Shown: positions 46,770 to 58,546 of the stretch, one piece after another
How positions within the stretch are numbered: the stretch's first letter is position 1
Layout of the letters: the number at the start of each line of letters is the position of its first letter
From: Schistocephalus solidus
Lineage: Eukaryota > Platyhelminthes > Cestoda > Diphyllobothriidea > Diphyllobothriidae
DNA length: 64,000 nucleotides
NCBI GenBank assembly: GCA_017591395.1
Contig: WEDG01005592.1
Coordinates: 1 to 64,000, forward strand
Direction: 5' to 3'
Position numbers and translations under genes: made by a program
The notes under the pieces: generated by a model
Told to the model about the DNA's origin: nothing
Databases searched by the model: none
Seen by the model: only the letters and a program-made list of their open reading frames with translations

Positions 46770-47335
46770 TTGGGGGGTGTAGGGGGTAATAATTAGGGGA
46801 AGCACCACACAGATAGCATTTGGTCGCTCCATTGGTCTCGCACAGACTGTGAATGCTACTGTAACCGCCTCTTACTTGTACCCAACTCTCACCTGTGGCT
46901 CCTCGAAATTGGTTACTTCTAAACGGCCACACCCAGGGCAACCATCACGACCGGTGGGCTAAACCAGGTGAGGGTCTCCGGTGTTGTGTGTGCCTCCACA
47001 CCCGGTATGTCGGACTCCCGAACTTCCCACCTCCCCCCTCTCAAAACGTCCTAAGATGGGGGCGGCAAAAACCTCGTAGGTGGCACAGACTAACTCGGGT
47101 CGTTCTCCCACTAAAACAAACCCGGACCCATAGTGGAGTTTGGCAGCCGTCTGGGATGTCCGAGCAGCCCTATTTAAGGAAAGCACTGCTTGCCTCCTCA
47201 TGGAGGAAGGGGCTAGAAAAGGTGCCCTAAAAAAATGTTGGGTCTCACGTCTTCTGCAGCCAGCCGTGGCTCGCAGATCACAAAATACGCGGTCGTAAAT
47301 CTCAAACAACCACCAATACCCCCCGTCCCCATCCC
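46770..47335 (-). repeat. Dispersed repeat, possibly LINE 5' region
   Basis: It is repeated in inverted orientation at 61435-61960. Both can be read as frames sharing ATGESWV, CETNGA/YETNGA and KCYLCGA.PNYYPL, with LNRAARTSQTA-type sequence upstream. Coding potential is unclear because frames shift. It directly abuts two LINE copies. A (GT)n run lies at about 46747-46763. Confidence 0.5.
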
Positions 47336-47364
47336 CCTCGCCATACCCTCCAGGCTGCTAGTGT

Positions 47365-49412
47365 GAGTCCATGCACAAGTTCCTCAGGATTTCAAAGACG
47401 TGACCATCGTCCATCTCTACAAGTGGAAGGGGAACCGACAGCTCGTTGCTCTTGTTGCTCAACATCACCGAGAAGATCTTCACCCGTATCATTCTCAATC
47501 GTCTGAAAGGTCACATAGAACAGGACACGTATTTCGCTGCCCGCCACCTACAAGAGAAGTGCTAGGAGATGCGAACTGACCTATACACTACCTTCGTGGA
47601 TCGAACGAAAGCCTTTGAAACGGTGAATAGCGATGGTTTGTGGAAAGTCATGCAGAAATTTGGATGTCCTGAGCGGTTCACGCACATGGTGTGTCAGCTT
47701 CTTGACGGGATGACGGCGCGCGTCACTGACAACGGGACGGTATCCGAAACATCCGCAGTGACCAACGGAGCGAAGCTGGGCTGCATAGTGGCCCCACCGT
47801 CTTCAGTCTCATTTTCTCTGCCATGCTGATGGACACCTACCTTGATGAGCAGCCTGGGATCCGCATCGTTTATAGAATTAACGGACACCTCAACAGTCGG
47901 CGTATGCAAGCTTTAACGCGTGTGTCTAGAACTACAGTCCATGACTTGCTCTTCGCGGACGACTGCGTCCATAACACTGTGACGGAAAAGGACATGCAAA
48001 GGAGCATGGACCTCCTCGCCACAGTCTGCACCAATTTTGGATTAACAATCAGTACAACCAAAACGGTGGTCATGCCCAGCCGCCACGCAGCACGGAATAC
48101 AGTGCTCCCCGAATCAATGTCAACCGTTCTCAACTCAAAAATGTGGAAACCTTCGCTTATCTAGGAAGAACCTGTCACGCAACTAGAGAATCTATGACGA
48201 GGTTGCCCAACGGATCTCCAAAGCCAGTCAGGCCTTCGGCCGGCTGCAGGCCTCCGTGTGGAATCGCCACGGTTTTCACCTGAACACAAAACTGAAGATG
48301 TAAAAGGCCGTCGTCTTAACGAAACTCCTTTATGGAGCGGAGACCTGGACCATCTACTCGAACCAAGCCAGGAAGCTGAATCACTTACATCTCAGCTGCC
48401 TCCGTAGAATACTGACGTTGAGATGGCAAGACAAGATGCCGGACGCGGAAGTCCTGGAGCGGACCGGAATCTTCAGCATCCACACAATGCTGAGGTAAGT
48501 GCAACTGCGATGGAGTGGCCATCTGGTGAGAACTGACGACGAGTGACTACCCAAGCGACTTTTCTTGGGAGATGTCACTGCGGTTGTTCGCCGACAGTGA
48601 GGTCAAAAATTACGCTACAAGGACACTTTGAAGAAACTGCTGAAGCAAATGCGAATCAACCCAGCGACCTGTGAGGAACTCGCCCAGGCTAGACTTGCAT
48701 TGAGAAGATCTGTGAAGACTGGTGCAGCAGTCTATGAGGTCAACCGGATCGCCGCCGCCAAGTCCAAAAGAGCGGCACCAAAATCACTAGTGCCTCGGAC
48801 CAACACCGTCGATGCCCAGGCCCTTCCAACATGCCCACGCTGTTAACGCATCTACCGCACGCGAATCGGCCTGGTCGGAAATCTTCGGACGCAATGCACC
48901 AATAATCCGACAATTTCAACTTCTACGTAAAATTCTGCTAGCCCTCCTTCGGACTCACCCACCCTCACTCCTGGCATCAATTTCATTACTCCCACCATCA
49001 TAGAGACCATATCCTGATACTCATCGCCTGTTACCCCCACCACCGCAACCACCAACGCCTTTGCCACCACCGCCGCCGCCGCCATCACCACCTCCACCAC
49101 CAGCAATGGGGAATCTTTCCTAAACTGTCCTCAATGCGACCGCACATTCATCTCATGCATCGGTTTGGTCGGTCACTTGCGAATCCATCGCACGGAGACA
49201 GGTGAACTAGTGCCTGGGCCTCCGACATACAGTCGATGTGCCCGCCTCCACTGCCCTTACTGCTCCCGCACATTTCCACAGCGCATGGGCCTATTAGGAC
49301 ACACGCGCCTCCACGATTACCTGCGGTATACCACCGGAGGCTATGCCACATCAGTGCACACTGCCTACACCAATACATGGACAACATCCTTACCATCATC
49401 ATAATTTACCTG
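47365..49412 (+). pseudogene. LINE reverse transcriptase with C2H2 zinc fingers
   Basis: Frames read VPQDFKDVTIVHLYKWKGNR (47.37 kb), DLYTTFVDRTKAFETVN (47.57 kb, RT block A), VTNGAKLGCI (47.76 kb), HDLLFADDCVHNTV (47.94 kb, the FADD catalytic box), [21 protein letters not shown] (48.22 kb), [20 protein letters not shown] (48.33 kb) and a C-terminal end rich in Arg/Lys. Then come C2H2 fingers: one broken (CPRC, 48.83 kb), then CPQCDRTFISCIGLVGHLRI (49.13 kb) and CPYCSRTFPQRMGLLGHTRL (49.25 kb). The endonuclease is absent, about 20 residues are missing before the RT, and frameshifts and stops occur. Fingers fused to such LINEs are a trait I associate with tapeworm genomes. Confidence 0.88.
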
Positions 49413-49572
49413 AGAATATCACGGTCTCCTAGAAACCGTGGCTTGGAAGGCTGCCAATCTGACGCTTACACCAGACAATGCCATCGGCCCAGTGTATGTG
49501 CTGTGAGTTTCGAGTGGCTGACCAGTGGACTGGGAGTCAAATGGCGATGGCTCCTCCATATCACCTGAGTAA
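49413..49572 (+). repeat. LINE 3' untranslated tail
   Basis: AACCGTGGCTTGGAAGGCTG, then GTGGCTGACCAGTGGACTGG and GGCGATGGCTCCTCC. The same tail follows the zinc-finger LINE at 62.9 kb and, reversed, precedes 59.84 kb. Confidence 0.7.
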
Positions 49573-49589
49573 ATGAATCCTGGTGTGTA

Positions 49590-50150
49590 CGTTATGGGGG
49601 CCAGGTCGTGCTGTTGCGCGCGAAGACGGGTACGCCGATCCGTCAGCCAATGTGCCCACTCCCACATCAGACAACTCACTGGCTCGGGCGGTGGTCTGAT
49701 TGTGGGGGTGAGGGAGAGAGTGAGGTCGAGAGCTCAGCGCATTTTCCTCACTATAAACAATCTGACGCACTCGAAACAATCACGGTGCGCTAAAAACCGT
49801 GGCTTGGAAGGTTTTCAACTGATGGGAACACTCGGACCGCGTGGTCAGCCCAATGTGTGCTTTGTGTGTAGTGGCTGACTGGCGGACTTAGAGTCAGGCT
49901 GCGATGGCTCCTGCTTAGTATGACCTTTATGGCACTCCCACTCAATGGGATCCGAGCCAAGTGTGGTGGTTCGCCCAGGGACTGTTCCGGCCGCGCCAGC
50001 CACCTGCGCCCTCACCTATCTCCAGTCTTCTTGACTCTGTCATGACTTCGTGCTCAGGTGGGGGGTGGACGAGACAGTGCGGCGGATGCACCACCCTTCG
50101 GTGGAGCATACGGTGGACATCGTCAGAATACGACGATCAAACTTTCGTGA
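49590..50150 (+). repeat. Non-autonomous dispersed repeat
   Basis: Same order as at 59005-59645 (-): the GCCCACTTCC/CGCATCAGACAAC-like start, GAGAGAGTGAGGTCGAGAGC, CAGCGCATTTTCCT, the LINE-like tail, then the GCCAGCCACCTGCGCCCTCA and CGGTGGAGCATACGGTGGAC blocks, ending near TACGACGATCAAACTTTCGT. No reading frame of note. A further partial copy starts at once (50145-50355). Confidence 0.62.
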
Positions 50151-50355
50151 GAGAGAGAGTTTAACACTGATGAATCCGTCCTTCAGCGGACCTCCCCACT
50201 ATAAACAAGCTGAGGTTTGTTTAGCTATTATTATGGGCTAAAGGTTGTTTCTTGGAAGGCTGGTAACTCGAAGCATAACGCAGTCTTCTCAGGATGAAGT
50301 CAGGTTGTAATGGCTCCTTCTCAATGTGGGCTACATGGCACATTCATTCATTCCG
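50145..50355 (+). repeat. Non-autonomous dispersed repeat, partial
   Basis: GAGAGAGAGTTTAACACTGATG, TTTCTTGGAAGGCTGGTAAC, GGTTGTAATGGCTCCTTC. It corresponds to the first half of the 46.3-kb copy. Confidence 0.58.
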
Positions 50356-50984
50356 AATTGCCCAACTTCTTACCACTGTGAAAACGTGGTCCACGAAAAA
50401 TGCGAACGTTTAAGTCCCATGTGTTTGCATGTGCAAATGAGAAGTCTGGTTGAACACTGGAACAAGATTTTTTTAATTTTCTGCGCTTTTGAACTCGTGC
50501 AGAAATCCACCGTCAAAGATAGCAGCATTAACAGAAACGCGGCACTTCTAGGGAGTAAAACCGATCAATGGTCACTGACGCAAGTCTGCAGGTGGCTACA
50601 CAAGGTTCTGTACGTCGGCGCTAAATCGTTGTCAATTGTTACCGGACCATGCCTGTGTGGTGCGCACAGACGCGTTTTTTAACCTTTTCAACCGCTGTAC
50701 CCAACATCGTCTCATGCCTTTTGACTCATTTTTTGACACAGGACTCAGCTGCGTTTGGGAGGACAGAGTACAGAAAATACTGCGTAAGTCTGCTATTGCA
50801 ACAAGCTAGTTAACGTGCAGGTCACCGTTATGAGACCACCATGCAGTGGAACACATGCTGAAAATCGAATAGTAGTACTGTGGTAGATGTATTAATAAAA
50901 GTAGCAGTAGCAGTAGTGGCAGCAGTGATGGTGGAATCAGTAGTGGTACTAGTGTTGGAATGTATAACAGTTATGGCAGTAATA
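50356..50984. other. No recognised features
   Basis: Nothing recognised before the TAG tract; the right part already drifts towards AGT/GTA triplets from about 50.87 kb. Confidence 0.45.
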
Positions 50985-51085
50985 GGAGTTATTATTATTA
51001 GTAGTAGTAGTAGCAGTAGTAGTGTGGTAGTAGTTTAGTAGTAGTAGCAAGTAGTAGTTGTATTATTATTATTAGTAGTAGTATA

Positions 51086-51151
<66 letters not shown>

Positions 51152-51152
51152 T

Positions 51153-51227
<75 letters not shown>

Positions 51228-51245
51228 ATAGTAGTAGTAGTAGTG
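50985..51245. repeat. (TAG)n trinucleotide microsatellite
   Basis: About 260 bp of TAG units with scattered TAT and TTG variants; the pure core lies at about 51150-51227. A long threonine-only open frame on the minus strand is an artefact of this tract. Confidence 0.95.
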
Positions 51246-53070
51246 AATGCCGTGTTCATTTTCCGGTTTTTAGATATCATCACTTCTATCGGCGTCGGTA
51301 CACACCGCCTTCGTTATAGGTGGAGCATAAGATGACAGCCATCTCCGCGACCGCCAGCAACGACACTTAAGCAGGTCAACTTCGGCCCGCCTAGCACACG
51401 TGACAAACGGTGCGAGCGTGCGCGACTAAACCTTTACCTCGTTAACGCCTTGGCGCAAATCGATATTCTTCTCTTCATCGATAAGCCACAGACAGCTGAA
51501 GACTCGGTCGGCTGTACTTTGGCTAGCACTGGCCCGGAAAGCGCTTGATGCAACTGTTTGCAGACGTGCGTGTAACCTTTCCACTTCCTTAAAAGCTTGT
51601 CCATTTAACTGCTCTCCTTGTCCTCTGATTTGGGAGCTTTCAAGTTGTCAACCATACTACTTCGACAGACCTTCATTTTTAAAGTCTTCTTCTCACTTTC
51701 TATGATGCTGACCATGATCATAAGAATTCAGAAAATACTAGCCGTCAGGCTCCACTACTTTCAACAAGTCTGCAACACAAACTGGGTTTGGTGTAAGAAA
51801 AAACCGCAAAACGTAACGTTTCACTCTTCAAAAAGGTGTAAAATATCCGCTCTGTAACATCAGCTAACTGAACTTGCAGGTGGAGATATTTTCAGCAGAG
51901 AATGTGTTTGGTCAAGGCAGGCGAATCGGTTGGCTCTTTTGCATGCACTTCTATAGTCCCCAAGTTAGCCATTTTTTGTAGAAGGGCACACGGCAAGGAA
52001 GCACGAAGACGGAAGCATACCCGCTGGAAAAAAAGAGCTTTATAAGACCGAAGTTTCGGATTCTCTCTCGAATCCATCCTCAGAGATAGAGTCAAACTCT
52101 GATGGCGGACCCGAAATGCGAAACATCAGGCTAAAAAAGATCTTGTTTCAGCAATCGTATAGGGCCCGCGAGGTAAACGACATCCATGGACAGAAAGGGC
52201 AAGAAACGGACATGCTTCGTTAGCATGTTTTAGTGAAATTAGGACGGTAAGTGTTGTTAGGGTTAATAAATAAAGACTAATAGTCGAAGTGAGTGAGTAA
52301 AATATGGAGCAACCCGGCCAGGAAGCAAATGTTTTTTAAAAAAATTTCACGACCGCCGGCATCTACTCTACCAAGCAGTTAAAAAAGAAACAAGCTAGAT
52401 CAATGAAGTTAATTCCCATATTACTTGGAATACCTGACATTGCAGCTGAGAAAAAAGTGAAATAATGTTGAATGTGGCCAAATCGTACGTTCTGTGTCTT
52501 GCATTGTAGCTACCTGGCATGGAGGGAGATTAGAAGAAAACACATTTCAAAAATGGAATAGCTTGAAGATGGAATAATTAATACTGGCAGGCAAAATAGG
52601 CAAAAAATAAAATGCCTTGCTCAGTAGAAAAGTTATAAGCAAGACTACCCCGACTGTTCTTACTCCCCACAAAGCAGCAAAGTCATGCAACGCACATAAC
52701 GATAACTTGTGTTCGAGCCGATCCACCTCTTTGAAGTACATTCAAGGTTGCATTGCAATACGCAAAAAGGGAAATCTAGTAATATTTAAGGTCACAAAAG
52801 AATGGAATTTAAATCAAAAGAAGCAAAGGACTCTGTACTAATTTCAGAGTCTATACTTCGGAAGAATACAATATGGTCTTGGTGCGGACATCGATAGGCG
52901 ATTATAAAAGCTGACGAACATACAAGTTTTCAGGTCAGCTCGTCAAAATATGAAGTACACTGTCAAGCTTAAGCAGCAGAATAATTATAATTTTGTATAT
53001 TTTGGGAACTTCAAAGGACTCGTTCACAAAAGGAGTGCAGATAACTAAATGAACATTCAAAAATGTGGGT
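51246..53070. other. No recognised host features
   Basis: Apart from the PLE tail at 52.0 kb I recognise nothing on either strand. Confidence 0.4.
52015..52132 (-). mobile_element. PLE 3' tail with hammerhead-like core
   Basis: The minus strand reads CTGAGGA, T, then a perfect GGATTC/GAATCC hairpin around GAGAGA, then GAAAC-TTCG-GTC, then TTATAAAGCTC. The core pieces and a GTC cleavage triplet closed by a UUCG loop are present; pairing at the junction of stem I is poor. Similar tails occur at 7.96, 16.06, 17.65, 37.63, 38.7 and 58.6 kb. Confidence 0.6.
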
Positions 53071-53071
53071 A

Positions 53072-53310
53072 AAACACGGGAATATAAACCCTCCCTCAAC
53101 GGCGGTATAGGTGGTCTCGGGTAAAAGTCTAGGAAGGGTAAATATTAGTGAGCAATGTGGCTTACCATAACCCTAATCTAAACAGTTACCATGAACAAAA
53201 ACCAGGTTCTTAAATTAAAAGTGAGAATATTTTAACCAAACAGAAGGAACATGTGCATCAATTAATTTCCTTGGAATTTTTTGCTTGATTGTGGAGTGTA
53301 TTCTGCTCTC
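53072..53310 (+). repeat. Telomere-core element copy, short core
   Basis: The left end AAACACGGGAATATAAACCC, the inner flank AGGAAGGGTAAATATTAGTG, a very short core CATAACCCTAATC, then TTCCTTGGAATTTTTTGC. Flanks match the 30.4-kb element although most of the array is gone. Confidence 0.58.
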
Positions 53311-53929
53311 CATTCGCATGTGAATCGTCTTATATAATTTTAACCTTATTTGTTTATTCGAACAACAAAAATGAGGTCATTAGCGCACGACGCTGGCACC
53401 ATTTTGAAGGAAGTCCAAATTGATCGATATTTTGAGACGCATTCAAGGACGATTCTTAACGGTGAATTGAGGAACTTTTTTGCTGAAATATTTGGAATTT
53501 TACTTTCAAAATAAAGCGTAGCTCTCTCTCTCTCTCTTACAAAGATGTGCAGCATTGGCAACGAAAAGAGTTTGATAATGAGAGCAGTAGTACGGTTGCA
53601 AGGCCTTCACATAAACAGTATCCACTGACAGTCCTCGTCGAAAGCATCGGTAGATCTAGTCGATATTTCTGTTTTGCCCTATCGCACGATCCAGCTATCA
53701 CCTGCGGCCTTACGAAGATGAACTCAGCAGGGCTTCTCACCAGCAGACAGGCTAAAACGTCGCATACTAGTTCTAGAACTGAGAAAGCGGTTCATCTAGG
53801 AGGAGTGAAATTTGGCTATCTACGACAAGCAAGTGAGGCAGCGTCCACCATTCGTCCATTGGGCGGGTCCGGTACGGATGTCCGCGCAGCCGAGGCATTA
53901 ACTGAAGGCTCGAGCAACATCGCAACCAC

Positions 53930-56690
53930 ATGTCCCATAAACCGGAATTTAACATTCATGTACACCTAATCGCAAAACTTGTTAGCAATGTTTGACGAGA
54001 TGAAGATCCATGTCTCAACAGACGTAATTTCCTTTACAGAAACCTGGTTGTCCCAACACGTGGACGACCGTAAGTTAACTATACCTGGCTATCAGCTCTT
54101 TAGAAGAGACCGGGAAGGGCGTAAAGGCGGAGGCAATGTTACCTACGTAAACACGGAGTCCTTGTGTCAGAAAAAAACAAAACAGTTTGCATGCAGCTCC
54201 AAAACTATTTGGCTCACTATAAAGGTGCCAAGATCACACAGCCTTGAAGTCCTGACCGCCTACCGACCAACAAGAAGTGACTCTGAGGCTGACGCTCGCC
54301 TGTTAGAAGAGCTAGAAAGATTTGCCTCTCGATCTGACGTCTTGATAATGGGCCACTTCAATGCGCTGCTCCCTGACTGGAGTTCAATATATGCACACGG
54401 TTCATAACTAGCTTTTGACCGACGTTTATAGGACATTTCACTGAGGTCATTCCTCACACAGCATGTCTTATTTCCGATGAGGGTGAGGGAGGGACAGCAG
54501 TCAAATTGTTTGGACCTGGTGTTTATGAAATCGCTCGATAGTATTGATGAGGTGCGATGTCTACCTCCCCTAGGTTGGAGTAACCAGGTCATACTTCATC
54601 GGGACTAATCAATGTTTTCGGTGCATGTACAGCCCATCAAATTTAGAAGGAATATTAAGCATGGTGACTTTGATCAAACGAAGACTTAACTCAACAACAT
54701 CAACTGGGAATCCTCTTTTTCCGGCAAGTTGGCCGAGGATTGTGAATGGTTCAGTGAGTTATTGCATATTCTCCTCAGCAACCACTGCCCGATTTCACGT
54801 AGGAGACAGGATAACAGACCGCAGTGGCTGACTCAAATGTTGAAAAAAAAGAAGTTAATAAAAAGCGGAGGTTGTGGAATAAATCACTCGCTGATGAGAA
54901 TCCTGTGTCCATAAACGCATACGAGACACAAAGGAACAAGATTAAACGGCTTATCCTCAGGACAAGATAAGACATCGAAAAAGACCTGTTGAACCGTACA
55001 AGGGAAAATCCGAAGTTATTCTACAAATACATTAGAAGGAGCACGCTTAGCAGGGACCCCGTTCTCTTACTTATGACAAGCGAAAACCTAGAGATTAGTG
55101 AGGATTGAGCAAAAGCGGAGTACTTTTCAGAATTCTTTATGCTGCACTTCTTAGAGCAGCATAAATTATCATCCCAATGCGCAGCATGGATTCCGAAGTG
55201 GCAGGTCTTGCTTAACGAACTTGCTCTATTGTTTGGAACATTAGACTCGAGCAGTTGATGAAGGAAATGCACTGCACGTAGTGACTTTAAGAAGGCATTT
55301 GATAATGTCCCAAACCAGCGACTCCTACAGAAACTCAACCGAACAGGCATTAGGGGTAATCTCCTGAAATGGATCCAAAGCTTCTTATTTGGCCGCTCTC
55401 AAACTGTCCATGTCGGTAACCAGCAGTCAGCGGAGGTTGCGGTTGAAAGTGGTATTCTCCAGGGCTCCGTTCTTGGCCTTACTCCCTTCATTTTGTACAT
55501 CAACGACTCCGTCACTGAAATGGATTGTGATGTCGCCATGTTTGTGGATGATACTAAGCTAAGGAGAGTCATCCGAACTGCAGCCTACGTAAAGCATTCG
55601 CAGGAAAACCTAAACAGACTTCAACAATGGTCGAAGGACTGGCTTTTGTCGTTCAATGAGAACAAATGCACTATTCTACGAGTCGGTAGGACTAGCACTC
55701 AGAACCTCATGTATTACTGCCTGAATGGTAAACCATTGCAAAACGTTGACGCACAGAAGGACTTGGGAGTGTGGATCTTGACCTCGCTACATTGTTCAAA
55801 GGAAGCCAAGTCTGCGATGTCAGCTCTGTACCTTGTCAAGCGGGTTTTCTCTGCCTTTGATGAAGACTGCTTTGCCAAAGTATTTTGAACTTCGGTGCGG
55901 CCGCAATTGGAGTTCGCTATCCAAGCTTGGAGACCCTGGACCGCTAAGCACCCCAATATCATCGAAAAGGTTCAAAGGCGTGCAACCAAACTTGTGGCTG
56001 GACAGGGCTCATTACCCTATGAAACCCGATAAGCTTACCTTGATATCTTTCCTTTGAGTTACAGGCAGCTACGAGGTGACCTGATACAAACATTCTGTAT
56101 AATGTGCGGTCAGGACTTCTGCCTCGTATCTGGAGGCTTCTTCCAGTTTGCAACAACCACGAACTTGAGAGGTCATCCACTAAAACTACGTGTGACTAGG
56201 GCCAGACTGGACACACGAATGTTCTTCTTCTCCACGAGGGTGGTCAACGCTTGGAACGCTCTGCCTCTGGATGTTGTTATGGCTACTTCTGTTCAGTTTA
56301 TTTAAAAAAAACTGAACCAGTATAGTAGTGCCCACTATAATACCACCAGATCTTACTCACGTCCCAGTTGAATAATACTCTTATTATTACAGTGCTGCTT
56401 TCTATATTTAAGTACCATTTGTTTATAGCATTACGTATTATCACCAACTCTTCGCATATACCTCACTCACGGGATTCTCGTTAAAACAATAGCATTTACT
56501 TATTCTACTAACTATAAGTGAGTACACGTTTATGTTTAATCTTCTTGATTAGCCAACGGCTGCTTATTTTCCGCACAGTATTATGTAAACGACCTTTTTA
56601 AATTTTCTGATGTATCAGCAACTTTTAGCCATACTGTTACCAAGAGGGAGTTTAAAGGCGTTTGACTATCTTTCCCTTAATAAACTGAAT
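53930..56690 (+). pseudogene. CR1-like LINE, endonuclease and reverse transcriptase
   Basis: Endonuclease: LLAMFDEMKIHV, VISFTETWLS with the catalytic Glu, YQLFRRDREGRKGGG, then MGHFNALLPDW, where the usual Asp of GDFN is His. The linker follows: PQWLTQMLKKKK and ENPKFY-type sequence. RT: DFKKAFDNVPNQRLLQKL, SGILQGSVLG, the MFVDDTKL catalytic box, LQQWSKDWLLSFNENKC, and the typical C-terminus LPYETR..YLDIFPLSYRQLRGD, TTTNLRGHPLKLR, FFFSTRVVNAWNALPLDVV. Frames shift repeatedly between 54.4 and 55.3 kb, and part of the early RT is deleted. The 3' end is AATAAACTGAATTGAACTGA, a CR1-style short-repeat tail. Confidence 0.9.
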
Positions 56691-57019
56691 TGAACTGATC
56701 CGAATGGCAGTCTTACCTCAGGAGCCGTCCTTGACCGGCGGGACAATCAGATGAGAGTGTCAGAGTCAGAGTATGTATCTTCGCATCCAGTGGTCACTGA
56801 ACCATTCCTAAAAAACTCTCCTCACCACCAAATAAAATTGTCCTATGAGGAGGGCAACATACAGTCCTGTTGATTGAAAACTACAACAAATAACAATTTC
56901 TGTCCCCATTCTCGTTCATTTTCACAGGCTGCCCCAGTGACAGTGATCAATCTGGCAGCCTGTAATTTTCCCTCATACTTGGAAAATCAACTGAACGGCT
57001 CTTCAAATTGGAGGGCGGT

Positions 57020-58265
57020 CCTGATAGCCCGAGAACACGCCTATAATAAAGTTGACATTTCTGCAGTCAGTTAGCCTAAAGGGGTTTCACTCTGGCCATC
57101 ACTGCACTATGTGCATGCATATGAAATGCATTTTTCTTTGCACATAATTCGAAATCCGACCTAAATCCCCGTGAGATCCGTTTAGTTTACTATATCTCCC
57201 AGTTCACCTCAAATATCCATCACATCGAAGGTTTATGCAATGGGGTGGCTGACGCGCAGAACAGAGCCTCCATTTCTCATCTGCAAATCACTTCTAGGAT
57301 CGACCGCGCTGAGATGACTGTGGAACAACGCCTTATTGGTTATAACAGGGATGAAGATATTTCCGGAATCCAAATCCAACACCTGTAGCAAACTGCTGGC
57401 GACGCTACCATTCTATGCTGCATCGCCACCGCCTCTCACCGTCACTTTATGCCTTCATCCCTTTGCCGCAAGGCCTGCTCCGCCCAGCTCAACCTCCCTA
57501 GTCCTGGAAATCGACTTATGGAAAAGCTGTTTTGCGACTGCTTTGTCTGGCTGTGCAGGCAGGTGGGTCCAAAGGCTTGGAGACGCAGGCATGTAGCGGC
57601 TGTCAGCGGAGCAATGTAGAACGGCACAAAAGGCTCCCCTTGACACCTTGCCCGGGATTGGTGGAAGATTTAGTAATGTCTCCGTGGATATTGTAGGCAC
57701 CCTACGTCTGTCCAGAGCCATTGATATCTTCACTGGTGACCGAAGGCTATTCTTCTGCCTGATATCGAGGCTCCAACGGTAGTCAAAACCTTCCTGAGTC
57801 ATTAAGTTGTCGTGTTTTCGGCCCCATCCAATATTACGCCTGATCGCCGCGCCCAAATTAAATCAAACGTGTGCCAATATCTGCGCTCCTTTTTAGGCTC
57901 TACTCACGTCTGCACGACAGCCTTTTACCCGTCTGCCAAAAGGATGGTTAAATGGTTTAAGTGCCACCTAAAAATCTTCCTGTGCGCCCCAGCAGATATG
58001 GAGAACTAGATGAACTGTCCTTCCAAAGCCATTTGGGTATCAGCTCTGTCCTCAAGTCGTATCTTTGCTGTTCCACCGCTGTTCGGTGACACCGTCTAAC
58101 TTTCTGATGAGATGATCTCTCCAACCCCTTGCGGTTGAAGCTACCACCGTTTCGGAAATTTTATGCAAACCCTCTCCAGTCCCGCCTAGACCATCAGTTT
58201 CCCATTCTCATCTTGAAAAATCTTCTTATTTGCCTACGCGAATGGGAAAAACTCCGCCAACACCG
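57020..58265 (+). pseudogene. Ty3/gypsy fragment, RNase H end to integrase
   Basis: Frames give LTRRTEPPF (57.26 kb), after the RNase H domain; VSVDIVGTLRLSRA (57.68 kb), the start of the integrase core with the catalytic Asp of VDIVG; then SNVCQYLRSFLGSTHVCTTA and FYPSAKRMVKWFKCHLKIFL (57.87-57.98 kb), where the expected Asn-Gly-Val-Glu is damaged; then FGDTV and FMQTLS (58.1-58.2 kb). The element is related to, but distinct from, the 34.9-39.7-kb one. Frameshifts and stops are common and no LTR was seen. Confidence 0.78.
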
Positions 58266-58546
58266 TGACTCCTGTCTGTCTTCACAGAGTGGCCGCGGTC
58301 GGACGAGGCTTTGAAGCCACGCACTTCAGTTGACAATTGCCTGGTGAGAGCGCTTGCGATGACTGGCTGCTGAGGTTCCTGGACGCAATTAAGCCTCGGA
58401 TAAAAACTTGTCCTACCTAATCTGTCTTCCCTGAGCTGCGATTGAGGAATCATCCTTTGTCAATCCATCGCTCCATTTAGACATATCCACTACCCACCTA
58501 GCACAATCAACCCTCATTATAGAAGCGTAAAAGGAAAGAAGAAGAA

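Noticed and set aside
51035..51283. Poly-threonine open frame
   Set aside because: It is a translation of the (TAG)n tract.
53547..53969. Open frame upstream of the CR1-like endonuclease as an ORF1
   Set aside because: Only its last part fits the start of the endonuclease region; no zinc-knuckle or other ORF1 signature is visible.
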